A stretch of 64,000 bases of DNA from the NCBI RefSeq assembly GCF_000445125.1, contig NZ_ATHL01000040.1, forward strand, positions 1 through 64,000, in the 5' to 3' direction. How positions within the stretch are numbered: position 1 is the first letter of the stretch; every line of letters starts with the position of its first letter. The notes under the pieces were generated by a model. It was not told the DNA's origin, did no database searches, and saw only the letters and a list, made by a program, of their open reading frames with translations. This DNA comes from Novosphingobium lindaniclasticum LE124 (GTDB taxonomy: Bacteria > Pseudomonadota > Alphaproteobacteria > Sphingomonadales > Sphingomonadaceae). The translations under genes and the position numbers were made by a program. Positions 55,441 through 64,000 of this stretch are shown in pieces.

Positions 55441-57351
55441 TCAACGTCTCCAATTGCGTCCGCCGCCGCCAACGGCGAGCGGACGGTCATCCTCTATGAT
55501 CTCGGCTTGCGGGAACGCCGCCTTGGCCGCGAGAACGAGCGGGTGCTGGCTGACCGCGTCGCTTTCCGCCGCCTTCTTCGCCTCGGCGATTTCCACCAGG
55601 GTCGGCGCGCCCTGCCCTTCGACCCGGTAGACTTCCCAGCGCTCGCCGGTAGCCTTGGCCAGGCAAGCCCGCAGCAACCCCGTGATGTCCTCGCTGAAGC
55701 CTGGCGGCTGCGAATAGCGCAGCAGACTAGGCCCAAGCTCGGCCACGCGCACCTGCATCCGCATGGTGTTGGCGCTGGACAGCTCGCCGACGTGCTCGAC
55801 ATCCTCGACCAGTTCTTCCCAGCGCCGCGCGACCATTTCGGGGCTGGGCCCCAGATTCGCGGCCGGCGCGGAGGGCGCACCGTCCTTGCCCTCAGCCGAG
55901 GGCGCGACTGTCGGCGCCCGCGCCGCCAGTTCTTCGAGCTTCTTCACCAGCGCGCCGGGGTCCGGCATGTCCGAAGCATGCATGATCCGCAGCAGCGCCA
56001 TCTGCACGGCGACGAGCGGATCAGGCGCGGATTTCACTTCCTCGTGGCCCTTGAGCAGAAGCTGCCAGATGCGGTGCACCTGCCCGGCTTTCAGCGCTTT
56101 GGCCCATCCTTCGATCGCCTCGCGCTCTTCGGCGGATTGCGCGTCGTGAGCGCCGCCGGCCACTTGCGCCACGGCGACCCGGTTAACCAGCGTCATCAGC
56201 CCGCGCATGATCGCGATAGGCTCCACCCCGAGCGAGAATTGGCGCGCCACCAGATCGAGCAGGTCGCCGCCTTTGCCATCGAGAATGGCTGTGATGAGGC
56301 TGCGCTGCGCGCTCTTGTCGGAAAGGCCGAGCATGTCGCGCACCTTTTCGGCAAGGACGCGGCCTTCTCCATCGAGATCAGCATGCGCGATCGCCTGGTC
56401 GAGTATCGACAAACCGTCGCGCACCGAACCTTCGGCGGCAGCGGCCACCATCGCCAATGCCTCGCCCTCGGCCTCGACGCCTTCGAGACCGCAGACTTTG
56501 GCGAAGTGCTCGGCCAGCATCGGCGAGGGAATGCGGCGCAAGTCGAAGCGCTGGCACCGAGACAGTACCGTCACCGGCAGCTTGTCCACCTCGGTGGTTG
56601 CGAAGAGAAACTTTACGTGGGCTGGCGGTTCCTCAAGAGTCTTCAGCAAGGCATTGAAAGCATTGCGCGACAGCATGTGGACTTCGTCGATGATGTAGAT
56701 CTTGTAGCGCGCCGAGACTGCCGCGTAGCGCACCGCCTCGATGATCTCGCGAACGTCGTCGACGCCGGTATGCGAGGCGGCGTCCATTTCGATCACATCG
56801 ATATGGCGGCCTTCGGCAATCGCTTGGCAGGGCTCGCACCGGCCGCAAGGATCGATTGTCGGCCCGCCCTGACCGTCCGGGCCGATGCAGTTGAGCGCCT
56901 TGGCGATCAGGCGCGCCGTAGAGGTCTTGCCGACCCCCCGCACGCCGGTCATCAGGAAGGCATGGGCCAGGCGGTCACGCTTGATGGCGTTCGCCAGCGT
57001 CTGGACCATCGCTTCCTGACCGATCAGCTCGGCGAAAGTCTGAGGACGGTACTTGCGCGCGAGCACGCGATAGGGCTGCGCCGAAACGCTCGCTGCGGAT
57101 GCTGCAGCGGCTGGTGCGGCAGGCGCTGCAGGCTGGGACTTTGTCGCCTTGGATGCGACCGGTTCAGCCTCAGGGGCCGTTTCTGGGGGACTCAGAGCAG
57201 ATGCCGGAGAAGGTGCAGACTTCGGCGCAGGATCGCCGAACATCGACGCCTGGCCGGCCTCTTCCAGTTCGGCCTGGGTAGCAGCAGCCTCTTCCTCCTC
57301 CTTGTCGTCCCAAGGGGGGGTATCGCTGAACATGTCGCGTGAATCGTCCAT
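55441..57351 (-). CDS. dnaX: DNA polymerase III subunit gamma/tau
   Basis: 636 residues. The clamp-loader ATPase begins at YRVLARKYRPQTFAELIGQ (about 94), with Walker A GVRGVGKTS (136-144), zinc ligands Cys155, 169, 172 and 175, and IDEVHMLSRNAFNALLKTLE. The first ~92 residues form an acidic then Ala/Pro-rich extension not present in E. coli DnaX. No slippery A-run that would give a separate gamma form is obvious. The C-terminal tau part is shorter than in E. coli. It is followed by ybaB; the SRP RNA gene lies upstream on the same strand. Confidence 0.95.
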   Translation of the reverse strand: MDDSRDMFSDTPPWDDKEEEEAAATQAELEEAGQASMFGDPAPKSAPSPASALSPPETAPEAEPVASKATKSQPAAPAAPAAAASAASVSAQPYRVLARKYRPQTFAELIGQEAMVQTLANAIKRDRLAHAFLMTGVRGVGKTSTARLIAKALNCIGPDGQGGPTIDPCGRCEPCQAIAEGRHIDVIEMDAASHTGVDDVREIIEAVRYAAVSARYKIYIIDEVHMLSRNAFNALLKTLEEPPAHVKFLFATTEVDKLPVTVLSRCQRFDLRRIPSPMLAEHFAKVCGLEGVEAEGEALAMVAAAAEGSVRDGLSILDQAIAHADLDGEGRVLAEKVRDMLGLSDKSAQRSLITAILDGKGGDLLDLVARQFSLGVEPIAIMRGLMTLVNRVAVAQVAGGAHDAQSAEEREAIEGWAKALKAGQVHRIWQLLLKGHEEVKSAPDPLVAVQMALLRIMHASDMPDPGALVKKLEELAARAPTVAPSAEGKDGAPSAPAANLGPSPEMVARRWEELVEDVEHVGELSSANTMRMQVRVAELGPSLLRYSQPPGFSEDITGLLRACLAKATGERWEVYRVEGQGAPTLVEIAEAKKAAESDAVSQHPLVLAAKAAFPQAEIIEDDRPLAVGGGGRNWRR

Positions 57352-57482
57352 CGCCTGCCAAACTAGGGACTGGGGGCCGGAATGTCAGCGGAAAAGCAAT
57401 TTGCTCCACAGCCCTGCGACTACGGGCGAGAACCGAAGACAAAGGTCTTCGCGTTCAGGACCAGTTTTCATGATGTGGGCTG

Positions 57483-57572
57483 AAGGAGCCGGGCGACCCG
57501 CCGCTATCCGTTGTGGCTGCTTCCTTCCGGACCTGACCAGGTTGGCGAACGCAAACGTCCACCCGACTCCCG
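57483..57572 (-). ncRNA. ffs: Signal recognition particle 4.5S RNA
   Basis: The minus strand contains the universally conserved apical part GGTCAGGTCCGGAAGGAAGC followed by AGCC, whose GGAA-type loop binds Ffh. The ends pair well: GGAGTCGGGTGG at the 5' side with the 3' TCGCCCGGCTCC over 12 positions including wobbles, giving the usual rod of about 90 bases. It pairs with Ffh to target membrane proteins. It sits directly upstream of dnaX, a common position in alphaproteobacteria. Ends are accurate to a few bases only. Confidence 0.9.
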
Positions 57573-57727
57573 GGCGGCCATATGCAGAGGCCGGAAAGGT
57601 TTGTCCAGCCCGATCGTCCCACTTTTTGCCGGACCTTCCATGAGGCTGCCAAAACGGCATCGGCCCGCGCTTCCTCTTCAGGAAACGCGGGCCGATCGCT
57701 GCCGAAAATGCGCCTGGCGCGGGTAAG

Positions 57728-58006
57728 TCAGCGGAAATTGTCGGCGTAGGCCTGGATCTTCAGGCGGCGCGGCGGGGTCGCGTGGACTTCCGCTTCGATG
57801 CCGTAGCGTTCGGCATAGGCCTTGGCTTCCTCCACATCGGGAAACTTCAGCGTGACCTGCTGCCGGGTATCGCCCGAACCGGCCCAACCCATCAGGGGGT
57901 CGGGCTTCTTCGCTTCGGCCGGAACGAATTCGAGGACCCACTGGTCCAGCAGTGCCTTGCCGGACTGCATGGCGTTCTTCGGGCGCTGATAGATGCGTGC
58001 ACTCAT
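57728..58006 (-). CDS. Complex I accessory subunit, NDUFS4-like (ETC complex I 18 kDa)
   Basis: 92 residues. The family segments ARIYQRPKNAMQSGKALLDQ, WVLEFVPAEAKKPDPLMGWA and GSGDTRQQVTLKFPDVEEA, with EAKAYAERYGIEAEVH, match the alphaproteobacterial homologues of the mitochondrial complex I subunit NDUFS4. The protein is soluble and attaches to the peripheral arm of NADH:quinone oxidoreductase. The nuo genes are elsewhere, which is normal. Its presence supports an alphaproteobacterial origin. Confidence 0.92.
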   Translation of the reverse strand: MSARIYQRPKNAMQSGKALLDQWVLEFVPAEAKKPDPLMGWAGSGDTRQQVTLKFPDVEEAKAYAERYGIEAEVHATPPRRLKIQAYADNFR

Positions 58007-58051
58007 GGTCGAGTGCTTTGCCTCCGAATCAGGGAGAGAATCAAGCGCAAA

Positions 58052-60505
58052 TCACGCGTTCCTCGATCTCTCGAAGGCATTGCGTGTCTTGAGGCTGGGA
58101 TCTTCGGTCCAGGGTTCGTCCGGCCAGCGATGCCGGGGGTAGCGGCCCTTCATGTCCCGCTGCACATCGCGCCACGATCCGCGCCAGAATCGGGGCAGGT
58201 CGCGGGTGGTCTGGATCGGCCGACCGGCCGGCGAGGTCAGCTTGAGCAGCAGCGGCTGCGCCGGCTGGCCGAAAGTCGGGTGCCGGTCGAGCCCGAACAA
58301 GGCCTGGACGCGCACTTCCACGCTGGGGCCGCCCTCGTCTTCATAGTCGATGGCATGGGTGCTGCCGGCGGGGCTGCGGAATTCGGGCGGAGCAAGCTTT
58401 TCGAGGCTTTGCTGGTCGTCCCAGGTAAGACGATTGCGCAGCGCTTCGGCCAGCGCGCCCTTGTCGATCGCATCCAGTCGCCGGCCGAGCAGCGGACCGA
58501 GCCATTCATCGAGATCGGCGATCAGCGCTTCTTCGCTGAGCGCCGGGATACCGGCGTAACGCGCGCGGCGCAGCAATGCGAGGCTACCCTTGCCGAAGGG
58601 CACGAGGCCAAGCCCCTTCTCCCGTACGCGTTCGAGGAGGAGAGCGGAAATCGCAGCTGGGTCGGGCGAAGGATCCGGGCCGGTGGCCAGCGTGATCGCG
58701 CCGATCCGTCGTTCCAGCCGCGCCTCCACGCGCCCTTCCGCCTCGTTCCAGCGCATGACGGACCGCCGCTCGATGCGATCGGCCAGGCCCTGCTCGACCT
58801 CGGACGTCTCCAGTGCGGCGCCGGAGAGGATACGCGCGCCTTTCGCCTGCCCTTGCGCATCGCCGATCACCAGCCATTCGCGTGCAGCCAGCGGCGAAGT
58901 GGGATCCAGCACATAGCCTCGGCCCCCGGCCGAGAGCCAGTTCTCGCCGCTGGCGTCGCGGCGGCGCGCCACCATGTCCGGACGGCCGAGCGCGAGCAGG
59001 ACGCCTGCGGGAACCTCTTCGTTTTCTTCCTCGCCGGAGACCATCGAGCGCGCCTTCCGCGCCCATCCGGCCGCCAGCTTGCGCGAGGCTTCCGCTCGGG
59101 GCGATCGATCGGCGTCCCACCGCGACAGGCGCTGCGCAAGGTCTTCGCTGCGGCCGCCGAGGCTGCGCTCCTGAAGCAGCAGAGCCAGCCTGGCAGCCAC
59201 GCCTGCCGCCCCGCGCTCGGCCGCATGAAGGATCATCGCCGCCTGGGCCGGGTCCATCGGCAACGACGCGACCTTGCGTCCAAACGCCGTGACACGCCCT
59301 TCCCCATCCAGCGCGCCCAGCGTTTGCAACTGGCGGCGCGCGGCGTCGAGCGCAGGCTTGGGCGGCGGATCCAGCCAGGCCATGGCGGCCGGATCGCCCG
59401 CGCCCCACTGCGCCAGCCCCAGCGTCAGCGGTGCAAGGTCGCTGGTCAGCATTTCCGGCGGATCGAATTCGGGGCGCCCTGGATGCGCCGCCTCTTCCCA
59501 CAGGCGGTAAGCCGTGCCCGGCCCCTGACGGGCCGCACGGCCTGCCCGCTGTGCGGCAGAAGCGCGACTCGCGCGGTGAGTTGCGAGCCGGGTCACACCC
59601 GCCGCCTTGTCGAACTCGGCGCGGCGGGACACGCCGCTGTCCACGACGACGGATACACCGTCCAGCGTCAGCGACGTCTCGGCGATCGCGGTAGCCAGTA
59701 CGATCCTGCGGCGACCCTGCGGATCGCGGCGAATGGCGGCGCGCTGCGCAGCGGGCTCGCACTGGCCGTGGAGCGGCAGGACCAGCGCGCTCGGCAGCTT
59801 TTCCGCCAGCCGCTCGGCCACACGCTCGATCTCACGCACGCCCGGCAGGAAGGCCAGCAGATCGCCTTCCTGTTCGCGCCAGGCCGTGAGCACGGCCGAT
59901 GTCATCGCATCCTCGATCCGCTGGCCAGGCGATGCGCCCAACCATCGCAGGGCCAGCGGCCAGGCTTTGCCCGCGCTTTCGATCACCGGAACGTCGCCGC
60001 CCAGCAGCTGCGAAAAGCGCGCGCCGTCGATGGTGGCGGACATGACGACGATGCGCAGGTCTTCGCGGAGGACCTGGCTCGACTCGATGGCGAGAGCGAG
60101 TCCCAGATCGCTGTCGAGATGCCGTTCGTGCGCCTCGTCGAAAAGCACGGCGGAAATGGCGGAAAGCTCGGGATCGGAGAGAATCGTCGCGACGAAGATC
60201 GCTTCCGTCATCACTAGGACCCGCGTTTTCGCCGAGCGCTTCACGTCGAGACGGGTGACGTAGCCGATCGTCTCCCCAGCCTTCTCCCCCAGCTCTTCGG
60301 CCATGCGTTCGGCCGCCGCGCGCGCCGCGACCCGGCGGGGCGACAGCAGGATGACGGTGCCGGTACACCAGGGTTCTCCCAGCAATGCCGGGGCGAGTGC
60401 CGTGGTCTTGCCCGCTCCGGGAGGCGCGATCAGCACGGCGTGAGGGCCGTCACGCAAAGCGGCGAGGACTTCGGGCAATACGGCATGAATGGGAAGCTGG
60501 CTCAC
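58052..60505 (-). CDS. hrpB: ATP-dependent RNA helicase HrpB
   Basis: 817 residues from GTG 60505 (SQLPIHAVLPEVLAALRDGP); family members are about 820 long, and the extra 34 codons upstream from a TTG look non-coding. Motifs: Walker A APPGAGKTT, DEAH in VLFDEAHERHLDSDLGLALA, SAT, and the C-terminal helicase region AQRAGRAARQGPGTAYRLW. The HrpB-specific C-terminal part GRPIQTTRDLPRFWRGSW and KGRYPRHRWPDEPW is present. HrpB is a DEAH-box helicase of unclear in vivo RNA substrate. Confidence 0.95.
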   Translation of the reverse strand: MSQLPIHAVLPEVLAALRDGPHAVLIAPPGAGKTTALAPALLGEPWCTGTVILLSPRRVAARAAAERMAEELGEKAGETIGYVTRLDVKRSAKTRVLVMTEAIFVATILSDPELSAISAVLFDEAHERHLDSDLGLALAIESSQVLREDLRIVVMSATIDGARFSQLLGGDVPVIESAGKAWPLALRWLGASPGQRIEDAMTSAVLTAWREQEGDLLAFLPGVREIERVAERLAEKLPSALVLPLHGQCEPAAQRAAIRRDPQGRRRIVLATAIAETSLTLDGVSVVVDSGVSRRAEFDKAAGVTRLATHRASRASAAQRAGRAARQGPGTAYRLWEEAAHPGRPEFDPPEMLTSDLAPLTLGLAQWGAGDPAAMAWLDPPPKPALDAARRQLQTLGALDGEGRVTAFGRKVASLPMDPAQAAMILHAAERGAAGVAARLALLLQERSLGGRSEDLAQRLSRWDADRSPRAEASRKLAAGWARKARSMVSGEEENEEVPAGVLLALGRPDMVARRRDASGENWLSAGGRGYVLDPTSPLAAREWLVIGDAQGQAKGARILSGAALETSEVEQGLADRIERRSVMRWNEAEGRVEARLERRIGAITLATGPDPSPDPAAISALLLERVREKGLGLVPFGKGSLALLRRARYAGIPALSEEALIADLDEWLGPLLGRRLDAIDKGALAEALRNRLTWDDQQSLEKLAPPEFRSPAGSTHAIDYEDEGGPSVEVRVQALFGLDRHPTFGQPAQPLLLKLTSPAGRPIQTTRDLPRFWRGSWRDVQRDMKGRYPRHRWPDEPWTEDPSLKTRNAFERSRNA

Positions 60506-60642
60506 GCCTGCCTTCTTAGTGCCCGCAGGGGGAGCGGGAAAGGGTTCAAGCCTTCCGAGCCAGATCCGTAACGGATGAAATTGTTGAAGAGGGCTACTCT
60601 TCATCAAGGAATTCTACTTAAGCATAACTCTCAGGAGTTCTC

Positions 60643-62592
60643 GTGTTGTCCGACGTCAATTCAATCCAGAGCAAGATGCATCGGGCGGGGCATTACCCCT
60701 TGCCTGTCGCGCAATACTTGCGCCTGCGGGAACGCGTGCCTCCGCTTTATGGGCTCCTGGCGGTCAACGCGGGCATACTTGCCTATACGCACCGTGCCAT
60801 GGCGCCCGGATTTCTGACGCTGACGGTGCCGGCAATCCTGATCGCCGCTTGCTTGATTCGCATGCTCGTGTGGCTGCGCCCCATCGGGCAGCACGACCTG
60901 GAGGCGGAAACGGCGCAGCGTCGCATGCGGGGCGCGTTCTGGCTATCGCTGATCTTCGCCATGGCGTTTACAATCTGGTCGCTGTGTCTCGATCGCTACG
61001 GCGGGCCTTACGAGCATGGCCATGTCGCGGTGTTCGTCTCGGTGACAGTGCTCGGCTGCGTGTTCTGCCTGACTTTCCTGCCCGCAGCGGCCCTGATGAT
61101 CTGCCTCACGGCGCTCGGCATGTTCCTGGTTTATTGCGTTACGACGGGTTCGGCGACGCTGACCGCCGTGGCCGTCAACATCGCCCTGGTGGCAGCGGTC
61201 ATCCTCAAGATCCTGCGCGACACTTACGCATCGTTCGTCGAGCTGGAAGCCGCACAGCGCGCGCTGCGGATGGAGCGCAGACAGGCGCAGGCCCTCGGCG
61301 ACGAGAACGCCCGGCTGGCGCAGACCGATGCCCTGACCGGATTGCCCAACCGACGGCACTTCTTCGCCGCGCTCGAAAATCTGCTGGAAAGCGCCGAACC
61401 TCAGGTTTTCTGCGTCGGCCTGATCGACCTAGATCGGTTCAAGCCCGTGAACGACACGTACGGCCATGCCCAGGGCGACCGGCTGCTTCAGGTCATCGCC
61501 ACGCGCCTGATCGCGCAATGCGATCCCTCGGTGACGGTAGCGCGCCTGGGCGGCGACGAATTCGGCTTCATCGTACCGGGCGGCCCGGACGAGGCGGAAG
61601 CGATCGCGCAAAAGTTCTGCACCGCGATTCGCAATCCGGCGCGTCTGGGCGAAGTGACGGTTGCCGTAGGAGGCTCCGCCGGCATCGCCATCTATCCCGA
61701 AAGCGCCCGAAGCGCGCACTCGCTCTACGACCGCGCCGACTTCGCCCTCTACCATGCCAAGAATCACCGGCGCGGACAGTGCGTGCGCTTTTCCGACCAT
61801 CTGGAAACCCTGATCCGTTCCGAGCAGGCTCTCGACGCCGCGATGCAGAGCGCGGACCTGCCGCAGGAGCTGTCGGTCGTCTTCCAGCCGATCATCGCCA
61901 CCGAAAGCAACCAGCCGGTCGGCTTCGAGTGCCTCGCCCGGTGGACATCGCCTTCCCTGGGCATGATTGCACCCGAAGCGATGATCGCCTCGGCCGAGCG
62001 CGTGGGCCGCGCCCGAGAGGTAACCGTGGCGCTCTTCGACCGCGCCCTCTACGCCCTGTCCCGCCTTCCGCATCCGCTCACGGTGTCCTTCAACCTTTCC
62101 GGCCATGACATCTGCGATGCGGAGACCATCGCCACCCTTCTCGAACGAATCGAGCGCAGCCCCTGCGACGGACGGCGTCTCCTGTTCGAGATCACCGAGA
62201 CCACCCTCATCGCCGAAGTCGAGACCGCGCGCGACGTGCTCGAGAGGCTGCGCGCAACCGGTGCCCGCATCGCTCTCGACGACTTCGGCACCGGCTATTC
62301 CAGCCTGTCTTCCCTGCACCAGTTGCCGCTGGACATGGTCAAGATCGACCGCAGCTTCGCGCCGCGGCTAGACGAAACCGTGGGTCGCCGGCTGATTTCG
62401 GCCATCCGCAACCTGGCCCGCGCGCTATCGCTCGAATGCGTGATCGAGGGGATCGAGACCGAAGACCAGCTCCTCAGCGCCCGGATCGCCGGGTTCTCGC
62501 TCGCTCAGGGCTTCCACATCGCCCGTCCGATGACGCTGGACGACATGCTGAGCCGGGTAGAGTCATCCTCCAAGGCCTGGCAAATGGCCTGA
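60643..62592 (+). CDS. Membrane GGDEF-EAL protein with ECL variant motif
   Basis: 649 residues from GTG 60643 with CAGGAG six bases upstream. Two pairs of hydrophobic segments (about 36-72 and 92-190) are followed by a helix and the GGDEF domain with intact GGDEF (303-307). No RxxD inhibitory site precedes it. The EAL domain has ECL at 429-431 in place of EAL, keeping the Glu, and DDFGTGYSS and VIEGIETEDQL are intact, so phosphodiesterase activity is possible. A perfect 7-bp inverted repeat (TGAAGAG/CTCTTCA, 60585-60603) lies in the space to hrpB. Target of the signal is unknown. Confidence 0.92.
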   Translation: MLSDVNSIQSKMHRAGHYPLPVAQYLRLRERVPPLYGLLAVNAGILAYTHRAMAPGFLTLTVPAILIAACLIRMLVWLRPIGQHDLEAETAQRRMRGAFWLSLIFAMAFTIWSLCLDRYGGPYEHGHVAVFVSVTVLGCVFCLTFLPAAALMICLTALGMFLVYCVTTGSATLTAVAVNIALVAAVILKILRDTYASFVELEAAQRALRMERRQAQALGDENARLAQTDALTGLPNRRHFFAALENLLESAEPQVFCVGLIDLDRFKPVNDTYGHAQGDRLLQVIATRLIAQCDPSVTVARLGGDEFGFIVPGGPDEAEAIAQKFCTAIRNPARLGEVTVAVGGSAGIAIYPESARSAHSLYDRADFALYHAKNHRRGQCVRFSDHLETLIRSEQALDAAMQSADLPQELSVVFQPIIATESNQPVGFECLARWTSPSLGMIAPEAMIASAERVGRAREVTVALFDRALYALSRLPHPLTVSFNLSGHDICDAETIATLLERIERSPCDGRRLLFEITETTLIAEVETARDVLERLRATGARIALDDFGTGYSSLSSLHQLPLDMVKIDRSFAPRLDETVGRRLISAIRNLARALSLECVIEGIETEDQLLSARIAGFSLAQGFHIARPMTLDDMLSRVESSSKAWQMA

Positions 62593-62603
62593 CCCCGTCA
62601 GTC

Positions 62604-63368
62604 TCAGCTGTTCCCCCGCGTGCCGTAATCGATGCGGATACGCACCCAGACGCCAAGCTGCGGCTTGCCGTTGATGCGGGGCGGCAGCACTTCGAACTGC
62701 CAGGCCGCATTGAGCACGGCGCGTCCGAAGCCGGATCCGCGCGGCGATTCGCCCAGGATCTGACAATTATCGACCTTGTAGTGTTCCATGGTCTGGCAGG
62801 CGATCATGCCCCAGCCGGTGTTAGGCCGCTTTTCCGGGAGATAACCGCCAAGCTGCGCATCGGTCGGCCTTTTGAACCAGTCCGCATTGTAGAGCGTCGC
62901 GCCGCCCGGACCTTCGCCGGGCCCGTAGGTTCCGCCCGAGCCACCCGGCGCCGGCGCGCCCTGTGCCGGACCCTGCCCTTTCATCTTGCCGATATCCGCC
63001 GCCGCGAATTCCTGGCTGGACAGCTTCAGGAAGGTAAAGGCGGGCTTCTTCTCGACCGGCTTTTCAATCGGCGGCGTCGGCACCTTTTCCTGGACAACGG
63101 CAGCCTTCTGCTTCTGCTCGACCTTCTTTTCCTTGCGCTGCTTGGGCGCGGCAGGTTTTTCGCCGCCCTTGTCGCGATCGTGATCGACGACATCGAAAGT
63201 CGTGAGCGAGGTCGTTTTCTTCGCCAGTTCGGGAACGAGCCCGGTCTGATAGAGCGCCAGCAACAGCGCAATAAGGATCAACCCCGCAGAGAGGATCGAA
63301 GATATGAAGCGTTGGCGCGGCGACCCGGGCTGATAGCCCGTTGTCACCATCTCGGATTCGGCGGGCAT
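62604..63368 (-). CDS. TonB-like energy transducer protein
   Basis: 254 residues. A single membrane helix (about 24-41, SILSAGLILIALLLALYQTG) is followed by a long Lys/Glu/Pro-rich stretch (about 60-115), a Gly/Pro-rich linker and a C-terminal domain with RPTDAQLGGYLPEKRPNTGW, two cysteines in ACQTMEHYKVDNCQILGESP, and AAWQFEVLPPRINGKPQLGV. The layout is that of TonB, which carries proton-motive energy to outer membrane receptors. The C-terminal domain matches the TonB fold only loosely; exbB and exbD are not beside it. The start could also be ATG 63350. Confidence 0.78.
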   Translation of the reverse strand: MPAESEMVTTGYQPGSPRQRFISSILSAGLILIALLLALYQTGLVPELAKKTTSLTTFDVVDHDRDKGGEKPAAPKQRKEKKVEQKQKAAVVQEKVPTPPIEKPVEKKPAFTFLKLSSQEFAAADIGKMKGQGPAQGAPAPGGSGGTYGPGEGPGGATLYNADWFKRPTDAQLGGYLPEKRPNTGWGMIACQTMEHYKVDNCQILGESPRGSGFGRAVLNAAWQFEVLPPRINGKPQLGVWVRIRIDYGTRGNS

Positions 63369-63525
63369 GGCGCGGCTTGAATAGGGCGCTTCCCCTCCCT
63401 CCGCAATTACGGCCTTGCTGCACGTTCATTGCAACGCGGAGTGTTGCGCTAAAAGCCCATCACATGTGGGACCGAGATGGCCGCGCGCTTGGGCACTCTG
63501 GCGAGCGCCACGCCGGCTGCCGACA

Positions 63526-64000
63526 TCATCCAGTGAGCCCCAGGAACCGGAACGGGGCGTGCTCCACGAAGTCTTTGTTCGCTTCGCCCGAAAAGGTGTG
63601 ATCCTGGTTCGGGCCCAGGTCGAGCATCTTCACTTTGCCCGTCTCCTTGGAGAAATCGACCTTCTTCAGATCCACCCAGAACGTGTTGGGGGTCAGTGCC
63701 GATTCGAAGAAGTAGAGCCGACGCTTGTGGTCGAACACGGTGCGCCAGCGGGTCGAGGAGATGTTCGGCTCTTCCGGGGTGTTGATGCCATAAGGTACGG
63801 AGACATTCCGTATCACGCTGAACACCGCCGCCAGCGCCTTGTTCGGGTCCGGCTCCTTGGGAATGGCATTGATGTAGAACGAGGCCCGCGCAAAACGGTC
63901 CGCCGCGCGGTTGGTGCCCGGCAGCATGGTCGTGCCGCCGATCCCCTTCCAATAGGTATTCAGTGCCAGTTGCTCGTCATAAGTCGGCGAATTGGTCATG
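63526..64000 (-). CDS. Linear amide C-N hydrolase (choloylglycine hydrolase/penicillin acylase type), partial
   Basis: Only the C-terminal ~158 residues are in the window; the frame is open at base 64000. MTNSPTYDEQLALNTYW carries the conserved Asn of the Ntn-hydrolase active site, and GTNRAADRFARASFYINAIP contains the conserved Arg region typical of bile salt hydrolases and penicillin V acylases. The last part, TPNTFWVDLKKVDFSKETGK, is the family's C-terminal strand pair. Sphingomonads often have such enzymes for acyl-homoserine lactones or other amides; the substrate is not predictable here. The catalytic N-terminal Cys lies outside the window. Confidence 0.88.
   Translation of the reverse strand, partial: MTNSPTYDEQLALNTYWKGIGGTTMLPGTNRAADRFARASFYINAIPKEPDPNKALAAVFSVIRNVSVPYGINTPEEPNISSTRWRTVFDHKRRLYFFESALTPNTFWVDLKKVDFSKETGKVKMLDLGPNQDHTFSGEANKDFVEHAPFRFLGLTG

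Overview
The window looks like chromosomal DNA of an alphaproteobacterium of the order Sphingomonadales; a Novosphingobium- or Sphingobium-like genus is plausible but cannot be fixed from this sequence alone. The basis is the high GC, the infA-maf-RNase E/G-like-yacG-tRNA-Phe order, the many TTG/GTG starts, a CysN-CysC fusion, an NDUFS4-like complex I subunit, membrane-tethered LuxR regulators and CGTCGTCCCGG-type intergenic palindromes. I see no phage, insertion sequence, CRISPR array or plasmid gene; this is mostly core genome with one large secretion operon.

Layout. 1-2047 is the N-terminal part of a TonB-dependent receptor that runs off the left edge. 2429-4462 is a small housekeeping operon (infA, maf, an RNase E/G-like nuclease, yacG), followed by tRNA-Phe with its own terminator. 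4922-15418 is the main feature: a six-gene cellulose operon in which most genes overlap by a few bases (a BcsR/BcsP-like small protein, bcsQ, a fused bcsA-bcsB, bcsC, bcsD, bcsZ), closed by a 10-bp hairpin. 15585-21471 is a tripartite RND efflux operon. 21776-25352 (minus) is the sulfate activation operon cysD-cysNC-cysQ, divergent from a LuxR-type regulator whose ribosome binding site lies in a perfect 16-bp palindrome. 26705-30506 (minus) holds phosphoglucomutase and a little-known cluster: a tail-anchored LuxR regulator, a 112-residue helical protein, a five-helix membrane protein and a RadC/JAB protein.

30911-35500 (minus) is lepA and a membrane GGDEF-EAL-PilZ protein. 35719-41716 has a ferredoxin-NADP reductase-like flavoprotein (plus) facing dnaN, a lipoprotein, fabG, fabD and an LD-carboxypeptidase (minus). 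41770-43197 is an atypical Mur ligase. 43245-47312 has a DUF808 membrane protein, the rpsF-rpsR-rplI operon and AMP nucleosidase. 47446-55439 (minus, except one small ORF) has an M2 peptidase, an alpha/beta hydrolase, a GFA-type protein, asd, lon and ybaB. 55441-60505 has dnaX, the SRP RNA gene, an NDUFS4-like subunit and hrpB. 60643-64000 has a second GGDEF-EAL protein, a TonB-like protein and the C-terminal part of a choloylglycine hydrolase/penicillin acylase-type enzyme.

How it fits together. The cellulose synthase carries a c-di-GMP-binding PilZ domain, and the window also codes for two composite GGDEF/EAL proteins that could make or degrade that signal; phosphoglucomutase feeds UDP-glucose synthesis. 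These links are inferences from family function, not from shared regulation seen here. The least explained parts are the small protein at the head of the cellulose operon, the bcsAB fusion junction, the 28.4-30.5 kb cluster, and the Mur ligase placed head to head with an LD-carboxypeptidase.
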